A stretch of DNA of 64,000 nucleotides from Acidiferrimicrobium sp. IK (GCF_025499425.1 NZ_JAIMCB010000013.1:62001-126000), one strand, 5' to 3'; shown: positions 26,551 through 34,890, counted from the first letter of the stretch. Translations and numbers: made by a program. Notes: generated by a model not told the origin, from the sequence alone.

Positions 26551-27846
26551 TTGGTGGCTCAGCACAAGCAGCACGCAGCACGGCGGGGAGCGTCGCCTTG
26601 GCTGGTCGGCGGGGTAGCGGCCCTGGCCGTCATCGTGGTCGGGGCGCTGGTGTTGGTGATCACCAACTCCGGCGGCTCGCCACCCCCGAGCGCGTCGGCG
26701 CCCAAGACCACCACCACCGACGCCGCCCAACGCCAGGCCAGCGAGGAGCAAGCCCGCGCCCAGCTGGCGGCCAAGCTGGCCTCTGCGGTCACCGTCAGCC
26801 CCGCCGCGGGCGCGACCGCCGTCGTCCCGAGCAGCCCGGTGACTGTCACCACCACCGAGGGTCAGCTCTCCAACGTCATCGTGTCGAGCGCCGCGGGCGC
26901 CGCCGTCGCCGGGACGATGGCTGCAGGCTCTCAGCAGTGGACTAGCAGCGCGCCGCTGGCGGTCGCCACCACCTACACCGTCACCGGCGAGGTGGCCGGC
27001 ACCGACGGGATCACCGCCCCGTTCCACTCGTCGTTCACCACCCTCACCCCGACCGAGACGGTGACCAACACCCTCTTTCCCCTCGACGGCGACGTCGTCG
27101 GCGTCGGCCAGCCGGTGGTCGTGCGGTTCAACCACCCCATCTCCACCGCGGCCGAGCAGGCGTCGGTGCTGTTGCATCTGACCGTCGCCGAATCGCAGCC
27201 GGTGCCCGGTGGATGGCACTGGTTCAGCGAATACGAGCTGCACTTCCGGCCCGAGGCGTACTGGCCGACCGGCGAGAAGATCTCGGTGACCAGCGACCTC
27301 AACGGCTGGGACGCCGGCGCCGGGCGATGGGGGGCCGGCCACGTAAACGTCAAGTTCTCGATCGGCGACGCCCACATCTCCGTCGCCCACCTCGACACCC
27401 ACGTCATGACGGTGAGCGACAACGGCAACGTGGTCGCCACCTACCCGATCAGCGCCGGCTCCACGGTGTACCCGACCATGAACGGCATCCACATCGCCAT
27501 GGACAAGGAGAGCGTGGTCCACATGGTGTCGTCGACGGTGGGGATCCCCGTCAACTCGCCGGCCGGCTACGACGAGATGGTCTACAGCGACGTGCACATC
27601 TCCGACAGCGGGGAGTACGTCCACGCTGCGCCGTGGTCGGTGAACGCCCAGGGAAACACCAACGTGTCCCACGGGTGCATCAACTTGGCGCCGGCCAACG
27701 CGGCCGCTTTTATGGCCTTCAGCCAGATCGGCGACATCATCCAGGTCGTCGGCGGCCCCCGCCCTCCGGTCTACGGGGATCACGGCGTGATGGACTGGGA
27801 CACCGCGTGGAGCCAGTTCACCCCCGCCACCGTCGCCCAGCTCTGA
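26551..27846 (+). CDS. Membrane-anchored L,D-transpeptidase (YkuD domain) with Ig-like domains
   Basis: Forms 3-3 peptide cross-links in peptidoglycan outside the membrane. One N-terminal membrane segment (about residues 17-37) acts as anchor. A Thr/Ala/Gln-rich linker and two Ig-like bacterial domains (about 85-270) follow, as in mycobacterial Ldt enzymes, then the YkuD catalytic domain. The active-site cysteine is about Cys376 in the signature VSHGCINLAPANA, with the conserved upstream histidine in DVHIS. The cysteine lacks a lipobox, so it is not a lipoprotein. TTG 26551 and GTG 26554 are both possible starts and differ by one residue. It converges with galT. Confidence 0.9.
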   Translation: MVAQHKQHAARRGASPWLVGGVAALAVIVVGALVLVITNSGGSPPPSASAPKTTTTDAAQRQASEEQARAQLAAKLASAVTVSPAAGATAVVPSSPVTVTTTEGQLSNVIVSSAAGAAVAGTMAAGSQQWTSSAPLAVATTYTVTGEVAGTDGITAPFHSSFTTLTPTETVTNTLFPLDGDVVGVGQPVVVRFNHPISTAAEQASVLLHLTVAESQPVPGGWHWFSEYELHFRPEAYWPTGEKISVTSDLNGWDAGAGRWGAGHVNVKFSIGDAHISVAHLDTHVMTVSDNGNVVATYPISAGSTVYPTMNGIHIAMDKESVVHMVSSTVGIPVNSPAGYDEMVYSDVHISDSGEYVHAAPWSVNAQGNTNVSHGCINLAPANAAAFMAFSQIGDIIQVVGGPRPPVYGDHGVMDWDTAWSQFTPATVAQL

Positions 27847-27875
27847 GCGCTCCCCGACAGCGCCGAAGCGGGTCA

Positions 27876-27898
27876 GCCCCGGGGCGTCACGCCGGGGC
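27876..27898. terminator. Hairpin between convergent L,D-transpeptidase and galT genes
   Basis: GCCCCGG (27876-27882) pairs with CCGGGGC (27892-27898) around a 9-nt loop that contains the galT stop codon. There is no T-tract, so it would be a GC hairpin-type bidirectional terminator. Confidence 0.4.
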
Positions 27899-28873
27899 GG
27901 CCACCCAGGCTCGCAGCTCGTCGGCGGCCTGCTCGGGGGGGACCACGTTGATGAGCACCCCCGACCCCAGCTCGAAGCCGCCTCGGGTCGTGACCTTGGG
28001 CACGACGTGGACGTGCCAGTGGTAGTCACCGCTCACCCGGTAGGGCGCCGAGTGGAACATGATGTTGTAGGCCGCGTCGCCCAAGTTGGCTCGCAGCACT
28101 GACAGCGCCAGCTTCACCGACCGGCCGACCGCGGCCAGGTCGTCGTCGGACGCCCGGTACAGGTGCGGGCCGTGCTGGCGGGGGATCAGCAGCATCTCGT
28201 AAGGGGTGCCGCTCCAAAACGGGGTCAACGCCACCACCCGGTCGTCGGCGTGGATGATCCGGTGTTCGGCTTCCTCCTCGGCGTCGATGGCCGCGCACAG
28301 CAGGCAGTTGCCCTGGAAACGAGCGAAACCGGCCATCTCGCTGGCGGTCTCGCCGGGCACGAACGGCATCGACATCAGCTGCCCGTGCGGGTGGCTGAGC
28401 GACGCGCCGGCCTCGCGACCGGAGTTGACCACGGCCTGGCTGTAGCGCAGGCCGGGGATGGCGGCGTGCTCGGCCATCCGGTCGCGCAGCGCGGCCATGA
28501 CCAAAGCGGCGTGGGCGTCGGATAGATCGGCCCAGCTGGAGTCGTGGTCGGGGGTGAGGACGAACACCTCGTGGATCCCGCTGGCGGGCGCCTGCGTGAA
28601 GATCGGCCCCAGGTGGGTCACCACCATCGGCTCCGCCCCGCTGAAGGCCGGGTAACGATTGGGCACCACCCGCACCTGCCAAGCGCCGCCAGGCCCGTAG
28701 CTCTCTAGCGCCGGAGGGCCGATGTCCTCGTGGCCCGGACAGAACGGGCAGGCCCGCCCGGGGTCGCCCTCCACCGGCAGGCGCCGGCTGACGAACGCCG
28801 AGGGCCGTTCGGCCCTCTCGCCGGCGATGATCACCCACCGGCCGGTAAGGGGATCGAGGCGGAGTTGGCTCAC
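27887..28873 (-). CDS. galT: Galactose-1-phosphate uridylyltransferase
   Basis: Exchanges UMP between UDP-glucose and galactose-1-phosphate in the Leloir pathway, linking galactose to nucleotide sugars. The N-terminus LRLDPLTGRWVIIAGERAER is typical. Zinc-binding CPFC is at residues 42-45 and the catalytic HPH triad is at 161-163 in SLSHPHGQLM, with His163 as nucleophile. The C-terminal HIT-like half ends HWHVHVVPK. Start is GTG 28873. A 9-codon open frame (ATG at 28900 to TGA) ends on this start in a GTGA overlap and could be a coupled leader, but this is weak. No other Leloir gene is in the window. Confidence 0.93.
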   Translation of the reverse strand: MSQLRLDPLTGRWVIIAGERAERPSAFVSRRLPVEGDPGRACPFCPGHEDIGPPALESYGPGGAWQVRVVPNRYPAFSGAEPMVVTHLGPIFTQAPASGIHEVFVLTPDHDSSWADLSDAHAALVMAALRDRMAEHAAIPGLRYSQAVVNSGREAGASLSHPHGQLMSMPFVPGETASEMAGFARFQGNCLLCAAIDAEEEAEHRIIHADDRVVALTPFWSGTPYEMLLIPRQHGPHLYRASDDDLAAVGRSVKLALSVLRANLGDAAYNIMFHSAPYRVSGDYHWHVHVVPKVTTRGGFELGSGVLINVVPPEQAADELRAWVAAPA

Positions 28874-29039
28874 TGTTCGGCTCGCGGGGGCTGGCTCATC
28901 GGGGGGTTACCGGGACGACCGGTGACACGAGGGCACAGACCGACGGTAGCGCTCCGCCGGGCGGCGCGGCGCGCACCGAGTCGCCGGGCGCGTCGCGGGC
29001 CGCTTTGGCGCCGCGGGACCGACCTCGCGGAGGCGCCGG

Positions 29040-29045
29040 TAGCCT
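29040..29045 (+). promoter_or_regulatory. -10 element TAGCCT for the cysteine desulfurase-mnmA operon
   Basis: TAGCCT ends 6 nt before ATG 29052; no ribosome binding site is visible, in keeping with a leaderless mRNA. Confidence 0.55.
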
Positions 29046-29051
29046 GGCGTC

Positions 29052-30230
29052 ATGTCCGCCTCCGGCGCCCAGGCCCTGGCTCCCCGCGACGCGCCGGCGA
29101 GGGTCGTGTACCTGGATCACGCCGCCACCACGCCGGTCCGGCCCGAGGCCAGGGACGCCATGCTCCCTTGGCTGACCGGGCGCTTCGGGAACCCGTCGGG
29201 ATCCCATCCCGTCGCCCGCGCCGCCCGGACGGCGGTCGACGACGCCCGCGACACCGTCGCCGGTCTGCTCGGCGTCGCGCCGGCGGGCATCGTGTTCACA
29301 AGCGGCGGCACCGAGGCCGACAACCTGGCGGTCGGGGGCGCGCTGCGGGCCCGGCCCGGCGCGGTGGTGACCACCGGCGCCGAGCACCACGCGGTCCTCC
29401 ACGCGGCCAAGGGGTTCGCCACCGACGTGCGCACCGTCGGGCTCGACGGGGACGGCATGGTGGACATGGAACGGCTGGCCGCGGTGCTCGACGACGACGT
29501 GCGGGTCGTGTCGGTGATGCTCGTGAACAACGAGATCGGCACCGTCCAACCACTCGACCGGGTGGCCGCGCTGGTCCGCCGCCGGGCGCCGCACGCGGTG
29601 CTGCACACCGACGCGGTGCAGGCCGCGGCGTGGCTTGACCTGCGGACCGCGGCCGCCGACGCCGACCTGATCAGCATCAGCGCCCACAAGTTCGGCGGCC
29701 CGCAAGGCGTCGGGGCCCTCGCGGTCCGAGGCGGCGCCGAGGTAGCCCCGATCGTCTTCGGGGGCGGCCAGGAGCGCGAACGGAGATCGGGGACCCACAA
29801 CGTGGCCGGGATCGCAGGCATGGCCGCCGCGCTGGTCGCCGCGGACGCGTCGCGCGTCGAGGAGACCGCCCGCGTCGCCGCGCATCGCGACCGCCTGGCC
29901 GACGGGCTTATCGCCGAGATCAGCGACGCCCGGGAGACCGGCCGCCGGGCCGCGAAGGTGGCCGGCAACTGCCATCTCCGCTTCCCCGGCGTCGAGTCCG
30001 AGGCGCTTTTGGTCCTCCTCGACGAGGAAGGGGTGTGCGCGTCGGCGGGCTCCGCGTGCGCCAGCGGCGCCCTCGAACCGAGCCACGTGCTGCTGGCCAT
30101 GGGCCTCGTCCCGGCGGACGCCGCCAGCAGCATCCGCTTCTCCCTCGGGTGGACCACCACCGCCGCGGACATCGACGCCGCGCTGCGGGTCGTCCCGCCG
30201 GCAGTGGCCCGGCTGCGGGCAGGGCGCTGA
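29052..30230 (+). CDS. Cysteine desulfurase (NifS/IscS family)
   Basis: PLP enzyme that takes sulfur from cysteine and passes it on as persulfide. The 392-residue protein has YLDHAATTPV at the N-terminus, the PLP lysine at Lys213 in SAHKFGGPQG, and the sulfur-accepting cysteine at Cys336 in SAGSACASG, which marks the group I (IscS/NifS) type. mnmA starts one base after the stop, so this enzyme most likely supplies sulfur for tRNA 2-thiouridine formation; a wider role in Fe-S assembly cannot be excluded. The fixed IscS-MnmA pairing is common in actinobacteria. Confidence 0.94.
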   Translation: MSASGAQALAPRDAPARVVYLDHAATTPVRPEARDAMLPWLTGRFGNPSGSHPVARAARTAVDDARDTVAGLLGVAPAGIVFTSGGTEADNLAVGGALRARPGAVVTTGAEHHAVLHAAKGFATDVRTVGLDGDGMVDMERLAAVLDDDVRVVSVMLVNNEIGTVQPLDRVAALVRRRAPHAVLHTDAVQAAAWLDLRTAAADADLISISAHKFGGPQGVGALAVRGGAEVAPIVFGGGQERERRSGTHNVAGIAGMAAALVAADASRVEETARVAAHRDRLADGLIAEISDARETGRRAAKVAGNCHLRFPGVESEALLVLLDEEGVCASAGSACASGALEPSHVLLAMGLVPADAASSIRFSLGWTTTAADIDAALRVVPPAVARLRAGR

Positions 30231-30231
30231 C

Positions 30232-31284
30232 ATGCGGGTCCTGGTCGCGATGTCCGGCGGCGTCGACTCGTCGGTGGCCGCCGCGCTGCTCATCGAAGCC
30301 GGCCACAAGGTGACGGGGGTGACCATGAAGCTGTGGGGCGGCCCGTCCGACTCCGGGTGCTGCTCGGTCGCTGATGTCGACGACGCCGCCCGCGTGGCCC
30401 AGCAGCTCGGCATCTCCCACCACGTCGCCAACTTCAGCGCCGAATTCGACCGTGACGTGGTCGACCCCTACGTCGCGGCGCACGCCGCAGGGCGGACCCC
30501 CAACCCGTGCGTCGCCTGCAACCGTCACCTCAAGTTCGACCGTCTGCTGCGCCGCGCGGAGCAGATGGGCTTCGACGCGGTGGCCACCGGTCACTACGCC
30601 AAGATCGAACGGTCAGCCCCCGACGGCGACGGCTGGGTCCTGCGACGCGGCGCCGACCCGGCCAAGGACCAGTCCTACGTCCTGCACATGCTCGGCCAGC
30701 GGGAGCTGTCCCGGGTCCTCCTGCCGGTGGGGCACCTCCCAAAGGCGGAGGTCCGGGCCCGCGCCGGCGAGCTCGGGCTGCGCACCGCGGCCAAGCCCGA
30801 CAGCCAGGACGTGTGCTTCATCTCCCGTTCCGGAGGCAGGGAGGCGTTCCTCGGCGCTCGCATCCCGCTCCGGCCGGGCCGGGTCGTCGACGGGGAAGGT
30901 CACCCGGTCGGGACGGTACCGGCGGTGGAGCTGGTCACGGTCGGGCAGCGCCGAGGTCTGGGCCACACGACCGGGCCGCCGACGCGCGCCGACCGGCGGT
31001 ACGCGCTGGGCGTGGACGTCGCCGCCGCCACGGTGACAGTCGGCTCCCTCGAGGACCTGATGACCAGCACCGTGGAGGTCACCGGCGTCACGTGGTGCGG
31101 GGCGCGACCCGCGCCGGGATCACCCGTCGAGGTGCAAAGCAGCGCGCACGGCGCGCCGGTAGGCGCGGTGTGGGACGGGGTGGCGACGCTGGCCATGAGC
31201 GCCCCGGTCCGGCTGGTGGCCCCCGGGCAGAGCGTGGTCCTCTACGACCGGGACCGGGTCCTCGGGGGCGGCATCGCGACCTGA
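30232..31284 (+). CDS. mnmA: tRNA-specific 2-thiouridylase
   Basis: Makes 2-thiouridine at position 34 of Lys, Glu and Gln tRNAs with ATP and persulfide sulfur. The PP-loop SGGVDSSVAA is at residues 8-17. Two catalytic cysteines are Cys96 in PCVACNRHLKF and Cys195 in PDSQDVCFI. The C-terminal beta-barrel ends RVLGGGIAT. Length (350) is normal. It is coupled to the desulfurase gene upstream. The last 43 bp overlap, tail to tail, the 3' end of the ferredoxin gene on the other strand. Confidence 0.96.
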   Translation: MRVLVAMSGGVDSSVAAALLIEAGHKVTGVTMKLWGGPSDSGCCSVADVDDAARVAQQLGISHHVANFSAEFDRDVVDPYVAAHAAGRTPNPCVACNRHLKFDRLLRRAEQMGFDAVATGHYAKIERSAPDGDGWVLRRGADPAKDQSYVLHMLGQRELSRVLLPVGHLPKAEVRARAGELGLRTAAKPDSQDVCFISRSGGREAFLGARIPLRPGRVVDGEGHPVGTVPAVELVTVGQRRGLGHTTGPPTRADRRYALGVDVAAATVTVGSLEDLMTSTVEVTGVTWCGARPAPGSPVEVQSSAHGAPVGAVWDGVATLAMSAPVRLVAPGQSVVLYDRDRVLGGGIAT

Positions 31285-31526
31285 CGGCGGGCCGGCTTCA
31301 CCGGCGGGACCTCCGGCGCCGGGAGGAGGTGCAACGCCAGGCGGGGGCACGACGCCACCGCCCGCTCAGCCTCGCGCAGCAAGCCGGGGGGGACCGGGTC
31401 GCCGCTGATGATCGGGTACCCCCACGGGTCCAGGCTGATCATCTCCGGCAGCAGCTCCGCGCACACGCCGTGGCCGTCGCAGGCGACGGGGTCCACGACG
31501 ATCACCTGGGGCGCCAGGCGGGTCAC
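31242..31526 (-). CDS. Ferredoxin-like protein
   Basis: A 94-residue electron carrier. The cluster-binding pattern is CDGHGVC followed by the distal ASCPRLAL, i.e. three cysteines plus a histidine in the place of the fourth ligand, as in actinobacterial [3Fe-4S] or His-ligated ferredoxins. GTG 31526 overlaps the stop of the NuoF-like gene by 4 nt. The last 25 residues are Pro/Arg-rich and lie within the region that overlaps mnmA on the opposite strand. It is the last gene of the putative electron-transfer operon and would accept electrons from, or give them to, the NuoF-like flavoprotein. Confidence 0.85.
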   Translation of the reverse strand: MTRLAPQVIVVDPVACDGHGVCAELLPEMISLDPWGYPIISGDPVPPGLLREAERAVASCPRLALHLLPAPEVPPVKPARRQVAMPPPRTRSRS

Positions 31527-32839
31527 CGGAACCTCGACGCGCTCGCCATGCCGGCCGGCCGCGGCGGGCCCGGCCGGGGCGAAGGCCGCCGCCGGCCGTC
31601 GTCGCCGGTGGGCAGCCACGCCGCGGCGCCCGCCTCGGGGCAGGGGCCGCGCTCTTGGTGCTGGCGGACCTCGTCGGCGAAAACCCGAAGCGCGCTTCGC
31701 ACCAGGCGGGCCGCCCCGTCGGGATGGCGGCAGGCGCCGCGGCCTTCGACCAGGTCGCACAGCTGCTCGATGCGCCGCCCGGCGTCACCGACCACCCGCG
31801 GACCGAACGCCAGCGCCTCGAGCTCGTAGGCCAACCCGGTCAGGCCACGCACGCACGGGCCGCACTGGTCGGCTTTCTCCCCGTCGAGGTAGCGGACCAG
31901 GCGAGCGGTCTCGGCCAGCGGGCAGCGGTCGTGGGGGAGCAGGGCGACGATGCCCGCCCCGAGGGTGGCGCCAGCCGCTCTGGCCGCCTCCTCGCTCACG
32001 GGGAGGGTGTTGGCGGAGTCGGGATCGAGCCAGGTCCCTCCGTAACCGCCGAGCAGCACACCCCGGCAGCGCCGCCGGTCGATGCTCCCGACCGCAGCGC
32101 CGAGCGCAACCCCCTTCTGGGTCTCGACCACCGTCGGGCGCCCGTCGGTGCCGGTAACGGTTAGCAGCACGGTCCCGGGGGCGTCGGGACGGCCGGCCTG
32201 GCGGTACCAGTCGGGGCCGAACCGGGCGATGAGCGCTACGTGGGCCAGCGTCTCGACGTTGTGCAGCAGCGTCGGGGCGCCGTCCACGCCGCGGCGCCAG
32301 ACCGGCTCTAGACGGGCGGAGGTCGGCAGGCCGCCCCGGCCGTTCAAGAAGCTGACCGCCGCGGTCTCCTGGCCGGAGATGAACCGGTCGGGGGCGATCG
32401 CCAACTCGATGGGCATCCCGTCGATACGCGCTCGGCGCCGGGCCTCGATGGCCTCCCGCAGCCTGGCCCGGCGCCGGGACGGGACGAAGGCGATGACTCG
32501 GCCGGCGCCGACCGCTTCGGCCGCGGCCACCGCCCCGTCCAGGACCAGGTGGGGGAGTCGTTCGAGGAGCAGGGCGTCCTTGGCGCTGACCGGCTCGCCC
32601 TCCGCCCCGTTGGCCACGACCACCGCCCGCCGGCCGGCGCCGGCGACCGCCCGCCACTTGGTCGCTGCCGGGAACCAGGCGCCGCCGTGGCCTCTCAGGC
32701 CGGCGTCGCCGACCGCGTCGATGAGCCGTCCGGGGTCCGCCGCGGGCAGCGCCCCCCACAGGTCCAGGTGGCCCGCGAGGTCGATGCTCGCCCCGTCGGG
32801 ACCGAGACCCCGCAGCAGCCGGGGCAGCACGGCGCTCAT
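31523..32839 (-). CDS. NuoF-like NADH-binding flavoprotein with Fe-S region
   Basis: A 438-residue relative of the NADH-binding subunit of complex I and of formate dehydrogenases, carrying FMN and one Fe-S cluster. The FMN/NADH glycine-rich motif reads GLRGHGGAWFPAATKW and is followed by VVANGAEGEPVSAKD, both clearly NuoF-like. In the cluster motif the first cysteine of the usual CxxCxxC is replaced by alanine (ADQCGPCVRG), with another cysteine in GACRHPDG, so only three standard ligands remain. The N-terminal thioredoxin-like complex I partner is absent. Coupled by 4-nt overlaps to genes on both sides. The NADH role is inferred from the fold. Confidence 0.82.
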   Translation of the reverse strand: MSAVLPRLLRGLGPDGASIDLAGHLDLWGALPAADPGRLIDAVGDAGLRGHGGAWFPAATKWRAVAGAGRRAVVVANGAEGEPVSAKDALLLERLPHLVLDGAVAAAEAVGAGRVIAFVPSRRRARLREAIEARRRARIDGMPIELAIAPDRFISGQETAAVSFLNGRGGLPTSARLEPVWRRGVDGAPTLLHNVETLAHVALIARFGPDWYRQAGRPDAPGTVLLTVTGTDGRPTVVETQKGVALGAAVGSIDRRRCRGVLLGGYGGTWLDPDSANTLPVSEEAARAAGATLGAGIVALLPHDRCPLAETARLVRYLDGEKADQCGPCVRGLTGLAYELEALAFGPRVVGDAGRRIEQLCDLVEGRGACRHPDGAARLVRSALRVFADEVRQHQERGPCPEAGAAAWLPTGDDGRRRPSPRPGPPRPAGMASASRFR

Positions 32840-33573
32840 CGGCCGGCCGCCGGGGTGACAGCCGTCGGGGTCGCGGCGGCCAGCGCCGCGACGGTGGACG
32901 GCGCCGCTGGAGCGGCCCGGCGGGCCCACCCGGCGCGCAGCGGGCCGGCGGCGGCGAACACGACGATGGCCAGGACCGCGAGGATGGCGCCGACGGCTCC
33001 CGCGGCGCGGACGTTCGGTTGCAGGTCGCGCCGGCGGACCACCCACGCCAGCGACGCCGCCAACACCGCGGCCCCGCAGACCACGTCGATGAAAGTGACC
33101 AGATGGTTGCGGGCGTCGGTGCCGGTGCCGAGCGAGTGGACCATCGCGATCGGCCAGCACAGGTACGCCATCCAGTGCACCCCTCGCCACGCCGCGAACC
33201 CGATCCGGTGCCGCAGCCCGCTGGTGACGAGCAGCGCGAGGAACAGGTCGAAGGCCACCGCGCCGAGACCGACGTACACGGTCCGGTATGGGGAGTGGAA
33301 CGGGACGACCGCGTCGATCAGCCCGACCGGGACGTATCCGTCCCAGATGGTGGTCAACACGTGGACCGCGATCAGCGCGACGCACAGCAGCGACAGGTTG
33401 CGGTGCAGGTCCTGGGACACAAAACGCGGCCATCTCGTCGTCGTCAGGCCCGCCGCGGCGGTGATGCCGAGCACCAGGGTGCCGGTGAGCAGGACCAGCG
33501 CCACGATGCCCGTCGCCCGGGTCGCCGCCCACATGGGGCTGACCGGCGTCGTGGCCGCCACCGCGCTCAGCAC
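32836..33573 (-). CDS. Ferric reductase-like transmembrane protein (cytochrome b type)
   Basis: A 245-residue membrane protein with six to seven hydrophobic segments. Haem-ligand histidines are visible in DLHRNLSLLCVALIAVHV and in WRGVHWMAYLCWPIAMVHSLGTG, placed as in ferric-reductase-like transmembrane domains that carry two b haems across the membrane. There is no FAD/NADPH domain of the NOX type, so electrons must come from partner proteins, most likely the NuoF-like protein and ferredoxin encoded next. GTG 33573 overlaps the apbE end by 7 nt, and its stop overlaps the NuoF-like start (ATGA). The 40-residue C-terminus is Ala/Pro-rich. Confidence 0.82.
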   Translation of the reverse strand: MLSAVAATTPVSPMWAATRATGIVALVLLTGTLVLGITAAAGLTTTRWPRFVSQDLHRNLSLLCVALIAVHVLTTIWDGYVPVGLIDAVVPFHSPYRTVYVGLGAVAFDLFLALLVTSGLRHRIGFAAWRGVHWMAYLCWPIAMVHSLGTGTDARNHLVTFIDVVCGAAVLAASLAWVVRRRDLQPNVRAAGAVGAILAVLAIVVFAAAGPLRAGWARRAAPAAPSTVAALAAATPTAVTPAAGR

Positions 33574-34514
33574 GGCGTCGCCTGCCGGGGGGCGTCGGCT
33601 CGGGGCCACGCGTCGGTGACCGCGACCTGCCCGTCGTGGCCGACCAGGCGGGCCGGCACGTCGAGGCTTTCCAGCCAGGTCAGGGCTCCGCTCCCCTTCA
33701 CGATGGCGGCCGTGGACGCCGCGTTGGCCTGGAGGCAGTCCGCGGCGACGACGGTCGCGGAGCGCCACGGACCGTCGGCCGGGCGTCCCGTCGCCGGGTC
33801 GATGATGTGGTGGGCGTCGCGGTCGCCGATCCGCCATTGCCTGGCGGTGGTGCTCGAGGTGGCGACCCCGCCGGTACGCAGCGCGATGCGGTCGGGGGCG
33901 TCAGCCCACCACTGTTCGGCTATGCCGACGCTCCAACCTTCGTCGGGGACCGGCCCGGCCACCGAGATGTCGCCGCCGAGCGACACCAGCGTCGGCAGGC
34001 CGGACGCGTCGGCGACGGCTCGGGCGCAGCGGTCGGCGGTGACCGCCTTGGCCGTGGCGCCCAGGTCGACGGCCGTCCCGGGCGGGCGGGTGACGGTGAG
34101 GGCGTCGGGGTCCAAGCGCAGCGAAGCCCAGCCCGGGGAAGCGACCGGCGAGATCCTCCCCGGCCGGACGGCGGGTACCGAAGCGAAGTCCCGGTCGTAG
34201 CCGGCCGCCACCACCGCCCGGCCGACGGTGGGGTCGGCGGCGCCGTGAGTAGCTTCCGCGGCCCAGAGGGCCGCGGCGATCAGATCGAAGAGCCCGGCGC
34301 TGACCGCCACCGTGGGCTGCGGTGACCGGTTGAGGGCGGTCAGTTCAGAGTCGTCGCGAAACCGCGACGCCAGGAGGTCGACGCGCTCCAGCTCCCGGTG
34401 CAAGATGACGGTCAGCTCGGGCCGGATCGGGTCTTCGCCGGCGACGGCGAGCACGCATCCGGTGCCGATGGCCTGGCACTCGTAGCGAGCGACGGCCAAG
34501 AGGGCGGGCCTCAT
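33567..34514 (-). CDS. apbE: FAD:protein FMN transferase
   Basis: Attaches FMN through a phosphodiester bond to a Thr or Ser of extracytoplasmic redox proteins, using FAD as donor. Family elements are all visible: RFRDDSELTALNR, the AVDLGATAKAVTADR loop, SLGGDISVAG and HIIDPATGRPA near the C-terminus. The 315-residue length is normal. No signal peptide is evident; the N-terminus starts directly with the FMN-transferase fold. It is placed between a membrane-anchored small protein and the haem membrane protein, an arrangement known from flavin-based extracytoplasmic electron-transfer loci, yet no gene in the window encodes an obvious FMN-acceptor domain. Confidence 0.92.
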   Translation of the reverse strand: MRPALLAVARYECQAIGTGCVLAVAGEDPIRPELTVILHRELERVDLLASRFRDDSELTALNRSPQPTVAVSAGLFDLIAAALWAAEATHGAADPTVGRAVVAAGYDRDFASVPAVRPGRISPVASPGWASLRLDPDALTVTRPPGTAVDLGATAKAVTADRCARAVADASGLPTLVSLGGDISVAGPVPDEGWSVGIAEQWWADAPDRIALRTGGVATSSTTARQWRIGDRDAHHIIDPATGRPADGPWRSATVVAADCLQANAASTAAIVKGSGALTWLESLDVPARLVGHDGQVAVTDAWPRADAPRQATPC

Positions 34515-34520
34515 CGGAGG

Positions 34521-34877
34521 TCAGCTGCCTCCTGAGGTGGCAACCGGGGCCTGGTAGGTGATCTGCGGCGCCTGGGTGGTCGGGGTGATCGTCGCCGGGG
34601 TGGTCGCCGGCGCGGTGGCCGGGCTGGCGTCCGAGGAGCCGGTGGTCGGGCTGGTGCCCGAAGACGCCGGCGCGGTGGCGGGCGACGCCGCGGCCGGGCT
34701 GGCCGAGGTCACCTTGCGGCCGGCGGTGTGGGTGGAGTGGGTGAAGACCACGCCGAGCACGCCGGCGCCTGCTACCGAGAGCACCCCGAGGGTCTTGGTG
34801 GCGTTGGTGACCCGGCGGCTCGCCTGTTCCCGGAGGCGCTGGCGGGCCAGGCGATCTGAGGATGACGGGGGGATCAT
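34521..34877 (-). CDS. Membrane-anchored Ala/Thr/Pro-rich protein of unknown function
   Basis: A 118-residue protein. A basic N-terminus is followed by one hydrophobic segment (about residues 30-46) and then about 65 extracytoplasmic residues rich in Ala, Thr, Ser and Pro. It looks like the anchor and linker of an FMN-binding-domain protein with the domain missing; no DxxSGAT-type flavinylation motif can be found. It is the first gene of the electron-transfer operon, 6 nt before apbE. ATG 34877 has TACCTT 7 nt upstream, so the mRNA is probably leaderless. Function unknown. Confidence 0.6.
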   Translation of the reverse strand: MIPPSSSDRLARQRLREQASRRVTNATKTLGVLSVAGAGVLGVVFTHSTHTAGRKVTSASPAAASPATAPASSGTSPTTGSSDASPATAPATTPATITPTTQAPQITYQAPVATSGGS

Positions 34878-34884
34878 GGGTGTG

Positions 34885-34890
34885 AAGGTA
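34885..34890 (-). promoter_or_regulatory. -10 element TACCTT for the five-gene electron-transfer operon
   Basis: TACCTT on the minus strand ends 7 nt before ATG 34877. It would drive the whole operon down to the ferredoxin gene at 31242. Confidence 0.5.

Noticed and set aside
28871-28900. A 9-codon upstream ORF coupled to the galT start.
   Set aside because: The overlap with the start is suggestive, but there is no ribosome binding site or conserved content; too short to support as a gene.
31523-32839. Possible inactivation of the NuoF-like protein because one cluster cysteine is Ala.
   Set aside because: The frame is intact, translationally coupled and the FMN motif is well kept; the change may be normal for this subfamily, so I treat it as a variant and not a pseudogene.
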